From contig JAWZYV010012234.1 of the NCBI GenBank assembly GCA_038373885.1, forward strand, positions 124,001-188,000: a stretch of 64,000 bases of DNA, given 5' to 3'. Position 1 is the first letter of the stretch. Every line of letters begins with the position of its first letter. The notes beneath the pieces were generated by a model. That model did no database searches and had not been told where the DNA came from. It saw nothing but the letters and a program-made list of their open reading frames with translations. A program made the position numbers and the translations under genes. The DNA is from Cheiracanthium punctorium (Eukaryota; Arthropoda; Arachnida; Araneae; Cheiracanthiidae). Positions 12,166 to 23,644 of the stretch are shown here, in pieces.

Positions 12166-14445
12166 TACGAACGCATAAACTGCAAAAAGTTCGTGCCATT
12201 TTAGCTTCATTTATCTTTTAACTAACTTTTATAGTCTTCTCTTTCTCTCTCTTTTTTTCCAAATTATTTTAGATTTTTAACCTTTTCCCCGTGTTTGTCC
12301 TGTTGTGTTTACATTTTCTTTTTTGCCTGCCGAGCCTTAATTTTCTACTTTGCGCTTGCTTCCTCCCATAATCTGCGGCTTTTATCTCTTCTAGTTTCTT
12401 ACATAAAAGGAGGAAAAGCATAGTTAGGCAGTGTTTGGAAAAGAAAAAAAAAGCGAAATAACGTTTATTTAAGGGTTAATTTAAGGTGTATTTGTGGTGA
12501 GCCGTGTCTTTAAAACTTCCATTTAATATATATCAGATAATGGTGTATTAATGTGTTTTTGTAATACGTTGGGAGAAAATAAATAAATAAATGGAAAAAG
12601 GTTTCTTCTTTCAGTTGATGTAAGAGGTTTACTTGTAAATGTTGTTGCTTTTTAATTTTGCTGCAATCAGCTGTCTGTGCTTAAAAACATGATATTACAA
12701 AAAAAATTTCTTGTTTAGAATTAATATGAGCAAAATCCTGAAAGGTTTGAAAATAATTTAAATCGTTCCTTTCTTTCAATGAATTCTGCCAATTTTTTGT
12801 TAAATTACCTCTGTTGGATTTGACTCAAAGCAACATCCTCTAAATTGCAGACGGATAATACCTTTCAACATGTGTATTACTGAGATATTATTTCCGTTTT
12901 AAAAATAGAGTTTTATTTATTTTCTGGTAAAGTACATGAACATTACAATTCGTTTTAAAGACAAAAATTAATATTTGTTTTGTTTTCGAATTAACGTATA
13001 TTTACTATTATTAAAAACTACAACTTGATACAGAACTTGTATTTTTGATTTTAACTTAACTAATAACAGAATTTTTCTCAAAAATATTCTACTCAAACCG
13101 TCTTTTGGTAACGCCTGCTATATGCTTTAAAATAATTTATTTATCACAGTGTGTTAAAATATTATGGTATGGTAAAAAACGTGATTTATTATAAAATCGG
13201 TGTTTTTGATTTAAATAAGCAAATAACTAATTAAAAAAAAGTTTTGTTTCAAATTGATAAAAGTATGATGACTAGGTATCATAATATTACGTCATGGTAT
13301 TGTTAGAAATAAGACTTTTTAGACAAACATACTGTGACCAAGTCGTGAGTTTACGATTAATAGCATTATTTTTCAGAATTGAAATTCCTGTATATACTTT
13401 ACTGCACTGAAAAAAGTTTCCGTCATATTGACGATACACATACTGGAGAAATCGGGGTGCCAGCTTTTTCCTGTTTAATAAACAGCTGTTCAGTATTAGG
13501 CTGCAGCTTTTTTCAACACTGTTATGCTGTATATTTAATTTCATGGTGAACACTGTAGAGCTTGTATGCTTAAACTATTATTTCTGCAGTTTTATCGGAA
13601 ACTTCACAGTGCATGCATAATAACACAGTAAAATTTCTGTAGCGTGTAAAACGGTATTTCTAAAGTTATAATTCAAAGTATCCCCCCAACTTCAGATTCA
13701 GTATATATATGAACCCAGGTCTAGAGTGTTGCAATTTAGTGTCCAGACAGCCGTGAGTTGACCGTGGGAACTGAGTGCCGATACGAAAGAATATTCGAAT
13801 GAATATGTTCGAAAATCACTGTTCTCTTTACTTTTACATTTAATACTTGGAATGCATGTATAATCTTAATAATATCAGATTATACACGCACATTATTAGG
13901 CTGTGCATCCGAAGTAACTTCTGGCCGCTTGATTTTGTGTTCCTTACCGTTAAATGTCATACGGTATGCATACCTTCATGTTTTGCCATACATAATTAAT
14001 TGTTAGTTTCTGCTGTGTGGAGACATGTAATTTTAAAATAATCATATCTAAATTGAAAATTTCTCCGTATTTTGTGAAGACTCCTTAAAATCTGTAAAAT
14101 TTTGCAAGCAAGTTGTTTTTCTGCGTACTTCTAGTCGCATTTCCTTGAAGATGAGATTTACAGTTTTAGTATCTGCAAAAAACTAGACAAAACCCAATTT
14201 GTAAAATCAGTGAATTCATGGGATATTTTTGTTACGTCTACAAAAAAATTGTGATAATATTCAAAGCATGTTCTAGTTTTTGTGAATGTTCAATTATTTA
14301 TAAACTTACTAGCCTCCTTCAGTGACCAGTTGGTCCGCCATCTTATTAAATCTTATTCGGAGAGAATCCTGTTTCTCACCGACTTCCGTGGCACTCTCAG
14401 ATTCCGAAATCTCTGAGATTCTGAATGGAATTTAAAATTAAGATG
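12166..14445. other. AT-rich non-coding DNA, nothing recognised
   Basis: About 2.3 kb with no supported gene or element. A pyrimidine-rich patch lies at about 12235-12260. The 88-aa - strand frame at 13287-13553 shows no domain. Confidence 0.3.
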
Positions 14446-14452
14446 GTTACAA

Positions 14453-15537
14453 CCCAGACAGCACAGCAAACTTGCATCAAACTTGCAGCAAGCTTGATTT
14501 ATCAAGTCAGTAAACTTGAATTAAGCTTGAAAATTTCAAGCGTGTAAGCTTAATGCAAGCTTGAATCAAGTGTTCTAGTTTACACTTGCCCAGCTTGAAT
14601 TAAGCTTGACATAGCAAGCTTAATTTCAAGCTTAAAAAAATTCCTAATTACACGGGGCGCCGGTCGGCGAACTCGCCCCACATATTTTATTTTGCCACGC
14701 ATTTTCCCCTCTACGCCGAAATTTCAATTTAATCTGTTTCCCATCAAGATTCCGCGGCTAGAATAGAAGCCGGGACCTTTGAGTTGGGAGGCGAGCGTCA
14801 TAACGACTGAGCCAACCTGAGTTAAGCTGATATGACTAAAGTTTGAAGTGACTGTTAGGGTGTTACCGCGCCGTTTTCTGGCCAGATTGATAAGTGGCCG
14901 ATGTGTTATTTGTTTCTTTTATTTTTCCATGGGATGCATCAAAATTAAAATAATGTTATGTGTGATTTAGAGACTCTACTAATAGGGAAATAAACATAAT
15001 ATAAACTTAATAGCAGCACACGTTTTAAAACTTTCAAAATCGAGACAAACGGCTGATTTTGAAATCAATTTCGTAGTATAATTGTATTTTATTTTGAAGA
15101 ACTTCCATATTTGGAAATATAGAAACTTTTTTTTTTTTAATTCTATGGTCAAGTACATTTATGACTGATGATAAATTATTTTGCAGCGGCCGGAAACAGC
15201 CTCATTCTACCGCCCAAAAAGTGAAGTATATTAACTAACTAAATTGTGTTAATTATATTAAAATTTATTTTTAGGGCTAATTAATTAGTTAATGGAATTA
15301 CTAATGTTAATTAGATGTAAATAAAACTAAAACTCCCCTCGTGTTACACTTCAGAGGGGCTTATCCCATTCATTCCTTCCCCTTAGACTTTTCAATGTCC
15401 ATTCTCCTTCTCGCCTACAGCGACAGATGGCGCCATCAGCGCAATAATCAAGCTAATGGACTGAAATGTCAAGCTTGTATTAATACGTCAAATTCAAGTC
15501 AATGTCAAGCTTGATTTAAGCTTATGTGCTGTCTGGG
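14453..15537. mobile_element. 1.1-kb MITE with CCCAGACAGCAC ends and AAGCTT-rich subterminal repeats
   Basis: The left end CCCAGACAGCACAGCAAACT is inverted at the right (…AAGCTTATGTGCTGTCTGGG). Both subterminal zones (14460-14640, 15450-15530) are full of CAAGCTTGA / TCAAGCTTAA words in both orientations. It sits inside the left target duplication of the hAT MITE at 15541, which implies a target duplication of about 2 bp (AA). Superfamily unknown. The interior holds a tRNA-like stretch and unrelated AT-rich DNA. Confidence 0.7.
14752..14816 (-). repeat. tRNA-like fragment (pseudo-tRNA or SINE head)
   Basis: On the - strand it reads GTTGGCTCAGTCGTTATGACG, then CGCCTCCCAACTCAAAGGTC and CCGGCTTCTATTCTAGCC. 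That is a good A-box (TGGCTCAGTCG) and a degraded B-box. The anticodon stem does not pair and the T-loop is mutated, so it is not a functional tRNA gene. Confidence 0.45.
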
Positions 15538-15540
15538 AAA

Positions 15541-15694
15541 CAGGGGCGGCCCTAGGGTGAGTGTCGCCCCCTGCTAACGTAAAAAAGACGCCCCCTTTTA
15601 TGCTCTACTTAGCTTTTGAGTTCGAAATGACGCCCTTTCGAAGCCGACACCCCGAGGCGATGCTTACGTTGCTTACCGTGTCGGACCACCCCTG
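15541..15694. mobile_element. hAT MITE, 154 bp, whose left target duplication was later interrupted
   Basis: Ends CAGGGGCGGCCCTAGG and, inverted, CAGGGGTGGTCCGACA. The right flank is GTTACAAA (15695-15702). The matching left copy is split: GTTACAA lies at 14446-14452, before the 1.1-kb MITE, and the remaining A just before 15541. This orders the two insertions. Confidence 0.7.
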
Positions 15695-15814
15695 GTTACA
15701 AAAATAAGATGGTTTAGTGATAAAAACCTACAAAAAGGTACAAGTTATTTTCGTCCTATATTAATTTTGAAGAGCTACTAGATATTGGCCGTTATAATAA
15801 CAATTAAAAAAAGT

Positions 15815-16535
15815 AAGAAAATCTGAAACACTTTCAGATTCACACACGCATTAAACGCATGTTTCAGATATACACGCATTAAAGTGCTATATATTAAAGG
15901 CGTATCATAATCCATTCCTCTTCTCTATTTTCTTTCCTTTCCATTAAGTTGGAAAGCGTATCATTATTCATGAGTGTGACTAAACAAAATTAAAATTTAT
16001 ATTTCTGACATCCTTTTTCTGGATGTAATACAATAGAAATAGAATGTGAAAAAGATGCGCAGAAAAATGCACAATTCGAACTGAATGAAAGTTTCAAAAT
16101 TTTATTTTTAATTTGTTTGCTTGTGTAACATGTACTTCGGATTTGTGTAATTGTGCCGAATTCCGCCTATAAATCCACGTCAGAAGGAAAAATTTATTCA
16201 GGCGTGTTCTTTATCCACGCATAGCAGGCGATAAAATGAGTTTATTTATTAAAAACTGTGTATTCTATAAGTTTGCTCCATCTGTCGACTGCCCTGTTAA
16301 ATAGAAACACAATTGTATTCTTGTTTTTTTTTTTTTATAAAATATACGTATTTTTTTAATATTATAGGAATAGTGGTTTTTTGCGCGATAAAAAGTAGCC
16401 TATATGTTTATATGTTAATTCAGGACTTTAACTTTCTTTATCCCGAATTCCATCCAAATCCGTCAAACCGTTTCAGCGTGAAAGAGTAGTAAACATACAT
16501 ACAAACATTGACGTTTATAATATTAGTAGGATAGG
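15815..16535 (+). repeat. Dispersed repeat, copy 1 (related at 30029-30160, 50495-50770, and 36787-36883 tail)
   Basis: Shared ordered words include AAAATCTGAAACA…TTTCAGATT, GTGCTATATATTAAA, CATTAAGTTGGAAAG, GTATCATTATTCATGAGTGTG and, further on, AAACAAAATTAAAATTTATA. The copy closes with CCAAATCCGTCAAACCGTTT and ATAATATTAGTAGGAT, a tail often seen in arthropod interspersed repeats. The class (Helitron, MITE or LINE-derived) is not determined. Confidence 0.55.
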
Positions 16536-16745
16536 ATTGACCTACGTCTAGGTTAAATTGAAATTTTAAACACCGATTTAAGTAAATTGTGGTAGTTGTT
16601 TAGTGATTTTTATATACATTTTTGAACTGCTCGGGAAAATGCAAAATTCTTCCCAAAATTATTACATTTTCTTCAAATCAATGCTTCCAGGTTAGAAATC
16701 TAGTCTAATCTATTTAATTTTTCTCTTGCTCTGAAACATCTCTTT

Positions 16746-16912
16746 CAGGCGCATATTTAAATAGGCCAGGGGAGGGGGCCCTCCGAAAATGTAAAGCAAT
16801 AATTAAAAAACAGCTATTTTAAAACATTCATATTAATTCTAGTAACAATAAGATTTAAAATACCGGATCCGCACCCCCCCCCCTCCGAAATGAAAACTTA
16901 TATACGCTACTG
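16746..16912. mobile_element. hAT MITE, 167 bp
   Basis: Left end CAGGCGCATATTTAAATAGG, right end inverted CAGTAGCGTATATAAGTTTT. G-rich (GGAGGGGGCCC) and C-rich blocks sit inside each end. Flanks ATCTCTTT (16738-16745) and ATCCCTTT (16913-16920) form a 7/8 target duplication. Confidence 0.68.
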
Positions 16913-16920
16913 ATCCCTTT

Positions 16921-17988
16921 GTATTCGAACACAGTACATCTTTTAACTCTTTATCCTCTCTTTAAGATTAATGTAGTTCCTTAGAAAACAAAAAATTGAA
17001 CAAGACGTAAGTAACCAATTAAATCGGTGGGGGAAAAAAAACTTTTTTTTTTTTCACTGCTTAATTTTGGGGCCTATATTCGTGCATTTTATTTGTGCTC
17101 ATTTGCTTTGACGTTATTTTTCTCTCCTGCCTTGCGGTTTGCAATTAATTTGTTTTTCTGCACATCGTTTAATCACGAAAGGAACTGGAGATATCTTGCA
17201 CAAAAAAAGGGTGAAAAAAGCTATAATTCGCTCTGCCTTTTTCTTTTCTGCTGCTAGTCTTTTCTGGCTGCGTTAATTGAACCATGACTTCTGAACTGAT
17301 AAAGGGAAGTTAAACAAACAGCTTTGTTTATACTAATGCATTCGGATTTTCTTAAGAGATTTTCAAGCCTTATTATCGAAATGACAGCGGATGGATATTC
17401 TCATTGTCTGGACTTTTTTAATGGCGATCAAGACTAATTATCCTAAAAAAATTTCACAAAATTTAGTCTGGTGAAGTATTTATTTTTCTAATGCTTGGAA
17501 CGAAAATTCACATCAACATTTACTGTGGTTAACAAAAAATGCAAGGTAATTACAATTCAAACAAAATATTATTTATCATTCCTATTAACATACAAATTAA
17601 ATAACATTTTGTTATTCTTTCGTATGTTTGTAATAGCCAATGTAATTTACAGCGAAACTGCTCTAAGCCATTTGTATAAAAATGTCTTTTAATGTGTGTT
17701 TAATGCGTGTACCTTTTTAATGTGTACTTTTTTAAAAAATGTTATATATCCTGCTTGTTTAAAAAAATCTTTGTAAGATTTAAAAATATTAAAAACTTTT
17801 TTACTTTCCGAACATGTACCATGTAAGGAAAGTATTGTAATCATGAAAAAATTCGACCTCGAGATTTTCGTGTATTTACACGTTTTGAGGTCTTCTGAAT
17901 TCATCTATGCTATTTTTACGAGATGTATGTATGTAATGTGTGTGTGCTTGTATGTATGTAAGTGAACGCGATAGCTCCTAAAAGGGAC
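16921..17988. other. No gene recognised; short GTGT/TGTA simple repeats near 17695-17735 and 17920-17960
   Basis: AT-rich DNA with T runs. Small TAATGTGT(A/G)… and TGTATGTATGTA repeats precede the tandem array. ORFs here are short and without domains. Confidence 0.3.
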
Positions 17989-18385
17989 ATTCGATTGAGC
18001 TCAAATTGGGTATATATGTTACAAACCACCGTCGCAAGACCTGTATTGGTTTTGGTGTGTGTAGGACTTATAGTTTTTCTACAGGGTTACAACAAAGATT
18101 TCTTTTGCATTATGGCATATGGGGGGGGGGAAATTCTTGAAAGTGAGCTAGCGTTTAAACGGTACATTCGATTGAGCTCAAATTGAGTATATGTGTTATA
18201 AACCACCATCGTAAGACCGGTATGGATTTTGATGTGTATAGGACTTATAGTTTTTCTACAGAGCTAAGACAAAGATTTCTTTTACATTATGGCCTATGGG
18301 GAGAAATTCTTAAAAGTGCGCTAGCGTTTAAACGGCGCATTCGATTGAGCTTCAATTTGGTATATATGTTTGAATTATTCATCGA
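17970..18385 (+). repeat. Tandem repeat, ~175-bp unit, about 2.3 copies
   Basis: The words CATTCGATTGAGCTCAAATT, GTATATATGTTA, AGGACTTATAGTTTTTCTAC and CAAAGATTTCTTTT recur in order. The TCGATTGAGC word lies at 17991, 18168 and 18341, giving periods of 177 and 173. The array ends just before the dead mariner element. The open frames across it are repeat artefacts. Confidence 0.85.
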
Positions 18386-18477
18386 TTAAAATTTATTTAA
18401 ATGCTTGGTAATGATCTTAATCGTAAGTGTTCGGAAAGTCGAGTGGAGTCACTCCAGATTGTTTAAAAGTTAATGAG

Positions 18478-19113
18478 ATGAAATCATCGGAAATTCGTAA
18501 TTTTACGAAGTATGAGTTCTTACATGGAACTACGGCATCGCAGACCGTTCGAAACCTTAATAGTGTATTTGGCTTTAGCGTTACAGCGCAGCAGACAGTA
18601 TCCTATTGCTCCACCAAATTTCGTGCGGTAAGTTTGACCTCTCAAATAAGCAACTTGGTCTCCCAGAATCAAAGGTCAGTCATAACGAACTAAAGGTTAC
18701 CGTTGAATCTGACCCATTTCAGAGGGAATATGAATTATCGACTGGTCAAAATAATGCAAAAGCGTGCAGAAAAATAGCCTAGATTAATCAACGGATCGAA
18801 TTCTATGTTACTGCATGATATCACTAGAGCACACGCTGCGCAAATGACTAGTAAAGCTATTAGAATTGGAGCTTACACTTTTATTATCACCATCCATAAG
18901 CACCAGGCCTAGCCCTCACTGACTACTATTTTTTGGACAGTTTTTAAAAAGGAAACAATTCAATTCCGACAATGCTTTAAAACTGCCCTTCTAAGAATTC
19001 AGTCCACTCATGACTCTAATCCACCAGGGTTTTATACCACCGCCCTAAACAAATTACAAAATTGTATCGGCAATATCGCTGCATATTTTGATGATGAAAA
19101 TAATTTCTTATAG
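18478..19113 (+). pseudogene. Decayed mariner (SETMAR-type) transposase
   Basis: The N-terminal segment MKSSEIRNFTKYEFLHGTTA … SVFG … TAQQTVS resembles the helix-turn-helix start of mariner transposases. After a frameshift near 18627 another frame carries LPESKVSHNELKVTVESDPF, the conserved linker. Much of the centre is deleted. A later frame gives LLHDITRAHAAQMT, a changed form of the LLHDNARPH catalytic block, and near the end FYTTALNKL and AAYFDDENN match the family's C-terminus. A full mariner transposase is ~345 aa; this span is about 210 codons with several shifts. Dead copy. Confidence 0.78.
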
Positions 19114-20077
19114 TTTATAAATTAACAACCAACTTTGTCTTTTTTCCTGCAAATTTTATACTTTACGACTAATTTAAAAAAATCGTAACGGAAGGACAAA
19201 TAAGTTAACTGTTACTGCAGTTCGTGAAGTTTTTCTCCATAGGGAAGCATTACGGTGATCGTCTGCCCAGAGACAGTACAGAAGCCCCTTAAAAGAGTGC
19301 GTCTAGAAAAAACATAAGGAAAAAGAGAAAATCGTGAACTTTATTTCCCCCGCTGTTTCGTTGTTTTCTTCTGCAAATTTTACGTGAAAAAAAAAAGAGA
19401 GAAACAGCAAAATGCGGGCCCTCATATCCTTCCTTTTTGCAACCTGGATAGGTATCCATCCAGAAAAACTGGAATGGCCTTGAAAAAAAATGAGAAACAA
19501 GCCACAATCTCAGCCGAAAGGAGGTTAGATTAAAAGAGAGAGCGAGCAAAAAGATGCATTTTGAGCCGGGTGCAATCAAAATTATGGAGTGAAGCATAAT
19601 GGAGTGGTTTTTCAGTTCGCAAATTAAACTTCCAGAGATTACCTGAAAACAATTAAACAGAACAGAGTTAGGTTTAAGAATAGACAATTTTATGCGTTGC
19701 ATCGTGATGAAATAATGAAACAACGAGAGTATGCTGGCGAACGAAAAAATTTATTAACGTATAACATTCCTAATGATTCTAGTTTTATTGTAAACTATTT
19801 CTAACTTAAATGGAAAGGTTTTATAAACTTTAGTTTGGGTTCTAAGGACAGTGATATAAAATGAATATTTTACAGTGCCCCCCACCCATAACACGGATTC
19901 GCACAATACGGTGGGAATTTCCTTTAATACGTTTAAAAAAGATTCTTACTAGAAGGTGAGACAGATGTTTCTGCATTACCTGTTAACAGTGCTGATACTG
20001 ATCACGTGTTTGTGACTAGTACAACATAGATTCATGTAACACGAAACGTAGGACGGTGTACTGTAGTGTCTATTCAC
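19114..20077. other. No recognised feature
   Basis: The longest non-transposon open frame in this part, 144 aa on the - strand (19289-19723), is rich in F/S/L from AG-rich DNA and has no domain I recognise. I do not call it a gene. Confidence 0.3.
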
Positions 20078-20342
20078 TTTAACTTGTATGCTCCCAAGTT
20101 TGAAGGACATGACTACAGCGGTTCTCCCTCGTTGCTTTCCGGCATGGGTCTTTGAATGCCCTTGCGGAAGTCCAGTGCCACCTCGCTCGAAAAACGCTGG
20201 TCTGTAGCACTGGCGAGCGAGGTGGCACTGGACTTCCGCAAGGGCATTCAAAGACCCATGCCGAGAAGCAACGAGGGGTACAGGAGGGAGAATCGCTGTC
20301 GTCGCGTGTGTCCTTCCAACGACAAGAGCAAAGCAGGTTAAA
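20078..20342. mobile_element. Foldback (palindromic) element
   Basis: The inner arms 20141-20191 (GGCATGGGTCTTTGAATGCC through CCACCTCGCTCG) and their exact inverse at 20213-20262 flank a ~20-bp loop. The symmetry continues outward more weakly (TCGTTGCTT, CAGCGGTTCTCCC, TTGAAGGACA on the left; inverse on the right). Arms total ~110 bp. All overlapping open frames here arise from the palindrome. Confidence 0.75.
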
Positions 20343-21298
20343 TTCTTCTCTCGCTCCGTAAATCTGGTAACGGAAATCTGTGGCCCCTTTCAACTGTCGC
20401 CCTTGGCACGTGCCTACCTGTTATACCCTGAACATTATTTACCCTTAATGGATTTACAGGTTTAAATTCATTGTTAGAGCATAAAATCTGTTTTATCAGC
20501 AAAGATCGCCCAAAACTGTTACTGTGATAACGAATAAAGACGCCTCGGTGGATAATATCATCAGGTACATGTTTGTTTCGGGGTATCCCGTTTTGTCAAG
20601 CCGAAAAAAAGAAAAGCGTTTTGCCCAGAGGTTAAGAAGATATGGAGAAGTCTGTTCGAAATCTAATTATTCACAGTCTACATAATCCAATCTTCCTTTC
20701 CATCGAGCAGAATTTTTCAAAGAACATTCTTTGAATCTTAATATATTCTCCCTCTCTTCTCCTAGGTTTTGTTGTTGGTTCTTAATCCCTTGTTTAATGT
20801 TTCTTCCAGATACTGGTGATGTTCGGCGAAGCGTAAAATAAAAGGGGGAATGAACAGTGTTGTGGAAGTGAATCTAGCACACATATACACAGGAATTACT
20901 GGAATTGGTAGTAATTTAGCCTCGAAGTTGAAGACGATTATTAGGCATAATATTATTGCTGTTACAAGCAGATAAGACATACATTAAATATTACGTTGCT
21001 AATGATTTGTAAAAAAAATATGGCATTTCAATTATTTGAGAGTACTATAGGAGAGTTCGAGGGAGTTAGTTGTATGTGGAGTAAAAGTAGTAAAGATTCA
21101 AAGAGCTAGATGCCAGCGGAGTATCCGAAGACCTGTGATGGAAAGGAACACAAGACACAGTTCAGAACTTTTCACAATGGGAGTAAACAGATTGAATCTG
21201 CGTTCAAAAACTAACTAACGATATAATAGTCGACCTAATTATAGGGAAAAATTTGCTTACTCTTCTGAGGCAAATTTTCTTTTATAAATGAAAAATTA
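20343..21298. other. No recognised feature
   Basis: Non-coding DNA with no repeat partner seen in this window. Confidence 0.3.
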
Positions 21299-21520
21299 AG
21301 GGTGTAGTTCGAAGAAACAAAATCTCCCTCAAGGTCTAGGTACACAAATTGAAATAAACTAATTGTCCCAGGGACTCGAAAAAATTCAGGCTAATTCTTT
21401 ATAAGCTGTATTACCCTCCGTAATAAATGAAACAGCGGTGCCTTTTATAAAACTTTCAGAAAAAATTCTGTAACATGGAATTGTACATCAAAAAATTTTC
21501 GAAAAGTAACACATCCTACT
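21299..21520 (+). repeat. Dispersed repeat, partner of 40127-40350
   Basis: Shares TCGAAGAAACAAAAT, TACACAAATTGAAA, TAATTCTTTA, AAATGAAA and TGTGCCTTTTAT-type blocks in order with 40127-40350. Diverged, class unknown. Confidence 0.5.
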
Positions 21521-22096
21521 AAATTGTCGATTTTTAAGAATTTTTTCTAAAAGTCTCGCAACTGGAGCCTGGGTAACCTGGGTTTATTGCGACTTAATTT
21601 CGATAACAACCTCCACCCCTCTTACAATGATGCGAATGTGTGAACCTGGTGTGGAGTAAAAAACAAATTTTCGAGACTCTAGCAGGTTGAAAAAAAAAAA
21701 AAAAAAAAACCACTCTTCGCCAGTAACCAAAATACCCGCTGCATAGCTCGAGGACGTATTGATTCGGAGCGCATTCACAGTCTTTGCATACTGGAGCTAG
21801 ACAGAGATCGACGATCATCAACGGAATTTCAAATCGATAAATGCCAGAGGCGGCGCAGTTCTTGGGACCCAAAACTAGAACAATATTTTATGCCCCCCCC
21901 CCTCTCTCACTCTCACATACACATACACCTCCGGAAAACCCCGTAAAACTAAATTAATCAAGGTTTTGCTTTTCGCCGGATTAATAAAGTACTCCTACCG
22001 AGGTGGAGTCAAAAGAAAGGGGGGGGGAAGAAATGCAGACGTATCTCTCTTCCACCCTCAGTATACTTTAAAGTAAGTTTGTGTTGTGTTTAAGAA

Positions 22097-22297
22097 AGAC
22101 CTGCTCGAGGAGTATCTGCCTAGGAGGGAGGAGTACCTTTTAAGGGGCTCTACCGGATATTCACGTCACATCTGTAGAAAACCGGCCAAAACTCCGGACC
22201 GTAAAATCGAAAGCTGTGTAGTAAGTCAGAACCCTGGACCTTCACACTTCAAGCATCTACCCTTTAGAGTGATTTTATGCACTCGGCTGTGATAAGG
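22097..22297 (-). repeat. tRNA-derived SINE, copy 1
   Basis: Read on the - strand, it has a diverged tRNA head (CAGCCGAGTGCATAAAA, an A-box like TGGCCGAGTGG), a GGTCCAGGGTTC B-box, and the shared body ACGGTCCGGAGTTTTGGCCG … GTGACGTGAATATCCGGTAG. The family is defined by six copies in the window. Confidence 0.65.
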
Positions 22298-22710
22298 CTG
22301 AACTCTAAATAAATTTATCATTCATTTTGAAATTCCACCTAATTTGTAGTATATGATATCGAAATACTAATAGATATAAGGTACACACAAAGATGGAAGG
22401 GGATTTTGTTTTGTAAATAATGAACCGTATGCTAGTATTGGAATTTTAAAAAAAAATGTAGAGTTGTATTTACTCCATAACCCGCTACGGAGGTGTCGAA
22501 CCCGGGTTTAACTTGTTCGCTTTCGTCCCACAGGTGAAAATGCCCCTTGCGGAGGATTCAAAGACGTTCGTTCTTGGCCGTGACAGCGAAGAGATTCACT
22601 TTTAGCCGTAATAATAAAATATACGGATCTTTTCCGTAAATTAGACCGCTGGTAGCTGTATGAATTGATGCTGGGGGTATTAATCATATTGAGGAAGGAA
22701 AGCAATACTT

Positions 22711-22950
22711 GGTGCTAGATTGATTTGTGTGTTATGGCAGGAATGCACGAGGGGCACCTGCCTAAGCATGGCTGCCTTGGTTGGAAGACTTTCTAAGGGG
22801 TTCTAAAGCGTATTCACGTTACACTGGAGGAAACCGCCAAAACTCCAGACAGTTAGATCGACAGCCGCGCGATAGGCCCGAACCCTGAACTCTCACGCTT
22901 CAGCCATCCACCATGTTCAGTGTTTTATACACACGGCCATGGTGGGGCAC
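22711..22950 (-). repeat. tRNA-derived SINE, copy 2 (best preserved)
   Basis: On the - strand: GTGCCCCACCATGGCCGTGT (A-box region), then GTGGATGGCTGAAGCGTGAG and GAGTTCAGGGTTCGGGCC (B-box). The body follows (TCTGGAGTTTTGGCGGTTTC, GTAACGTGAATACGCTTTAG, AACCCCTTAGAAAGTC), and the 3' end CATAACACACAAATCAATCT. The long gap between A- and B-boxes suggests descent from a class II tRNA (Leu/Ser). Confidence 0.75.
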
Positions 22951-23037
22951 TTGGTGTTAGAAGAGAAATCCTCACCGTTACATTTTTTCGATGGTGAGAG
23001 GAAACAGACTGAGAGTAGCCGCCTTAAAAAGAAAATT

Positions 23038-23070
23038 AATTAGTGGTTTTATTATTATTATTATTATTTT
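23038..23070 (+). repeat. Short (ATT)n microsatellite
   Basis: TTATTATTATTATTATTATT-type simple repeat. The flanking 23071-23640 is unassigned. Confidence 0.6.
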
Positions 23071-23644
23071 TAACAAATGAGTTTTTCAAATGCATGAAAT
23101 AGTATTACATCCTTGTAGAAAATTGTTTCAGCTTAATTAAACTCTCGCTTTCGCAAATATTTGAAAATTCGATCTCCCCTTTCCATAATTTTATCGTAAT
23201 TTTCACGTGCTAGTTCTACAAGTTCAGTGATGCGCCACATAAACTGATCATTGAAATTTATGTCTGACCTAACAGAATTTCAGTTTCACGCCAGTGTAAT
23301 CCCAGATTTTTCGTCTGCCTGTCGGTCGATCGCTCAAAATGTCAATAATTTACCAACAGAGAGTTGGTTGGTCGTTCTCTTTCTGCCTTCGTTCCAGGAA
23401 CTAAGTAGAACCCACAGAGAAAGAGAGAGCAGCGCGCAGTGCAATTAATATCTGCATCCGCTGACCTTTTTCGATCCGATTCGGAACCATACCGAGTGAC
23501 GTGGTCGTGTGGGTTCTCAGAATACGAACGGGGGGGAAGTGTTAGATCTCACGACAGGCTCATTGCACTTTGATCTGTTTTTAACTTTTCATTCTCTCTC
23601 TTTTTTTTTCTCTCTGACTTACTTTCGTTATATATTTTTTGTGT

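Noticed and set aside
14752..14816. Functional tRNA gene on the - strand
   Set aside because: A-box is good, but the anticodon stem does not pair and the T-loop is altered; it lies inside a MITE.
19289..19723. 144-aa open frame on the - strand, the longest outside transposons in the left half
   Set aside because: Composition-driven (F, S, L, K from AG-rich DNA), no domain, no splice or promoter context.
20079..20393. Several overlapping 60-104-aa open frames on both strands
   Set aside because: They mirror each other because the region is a palindrome; no protein family recognised.
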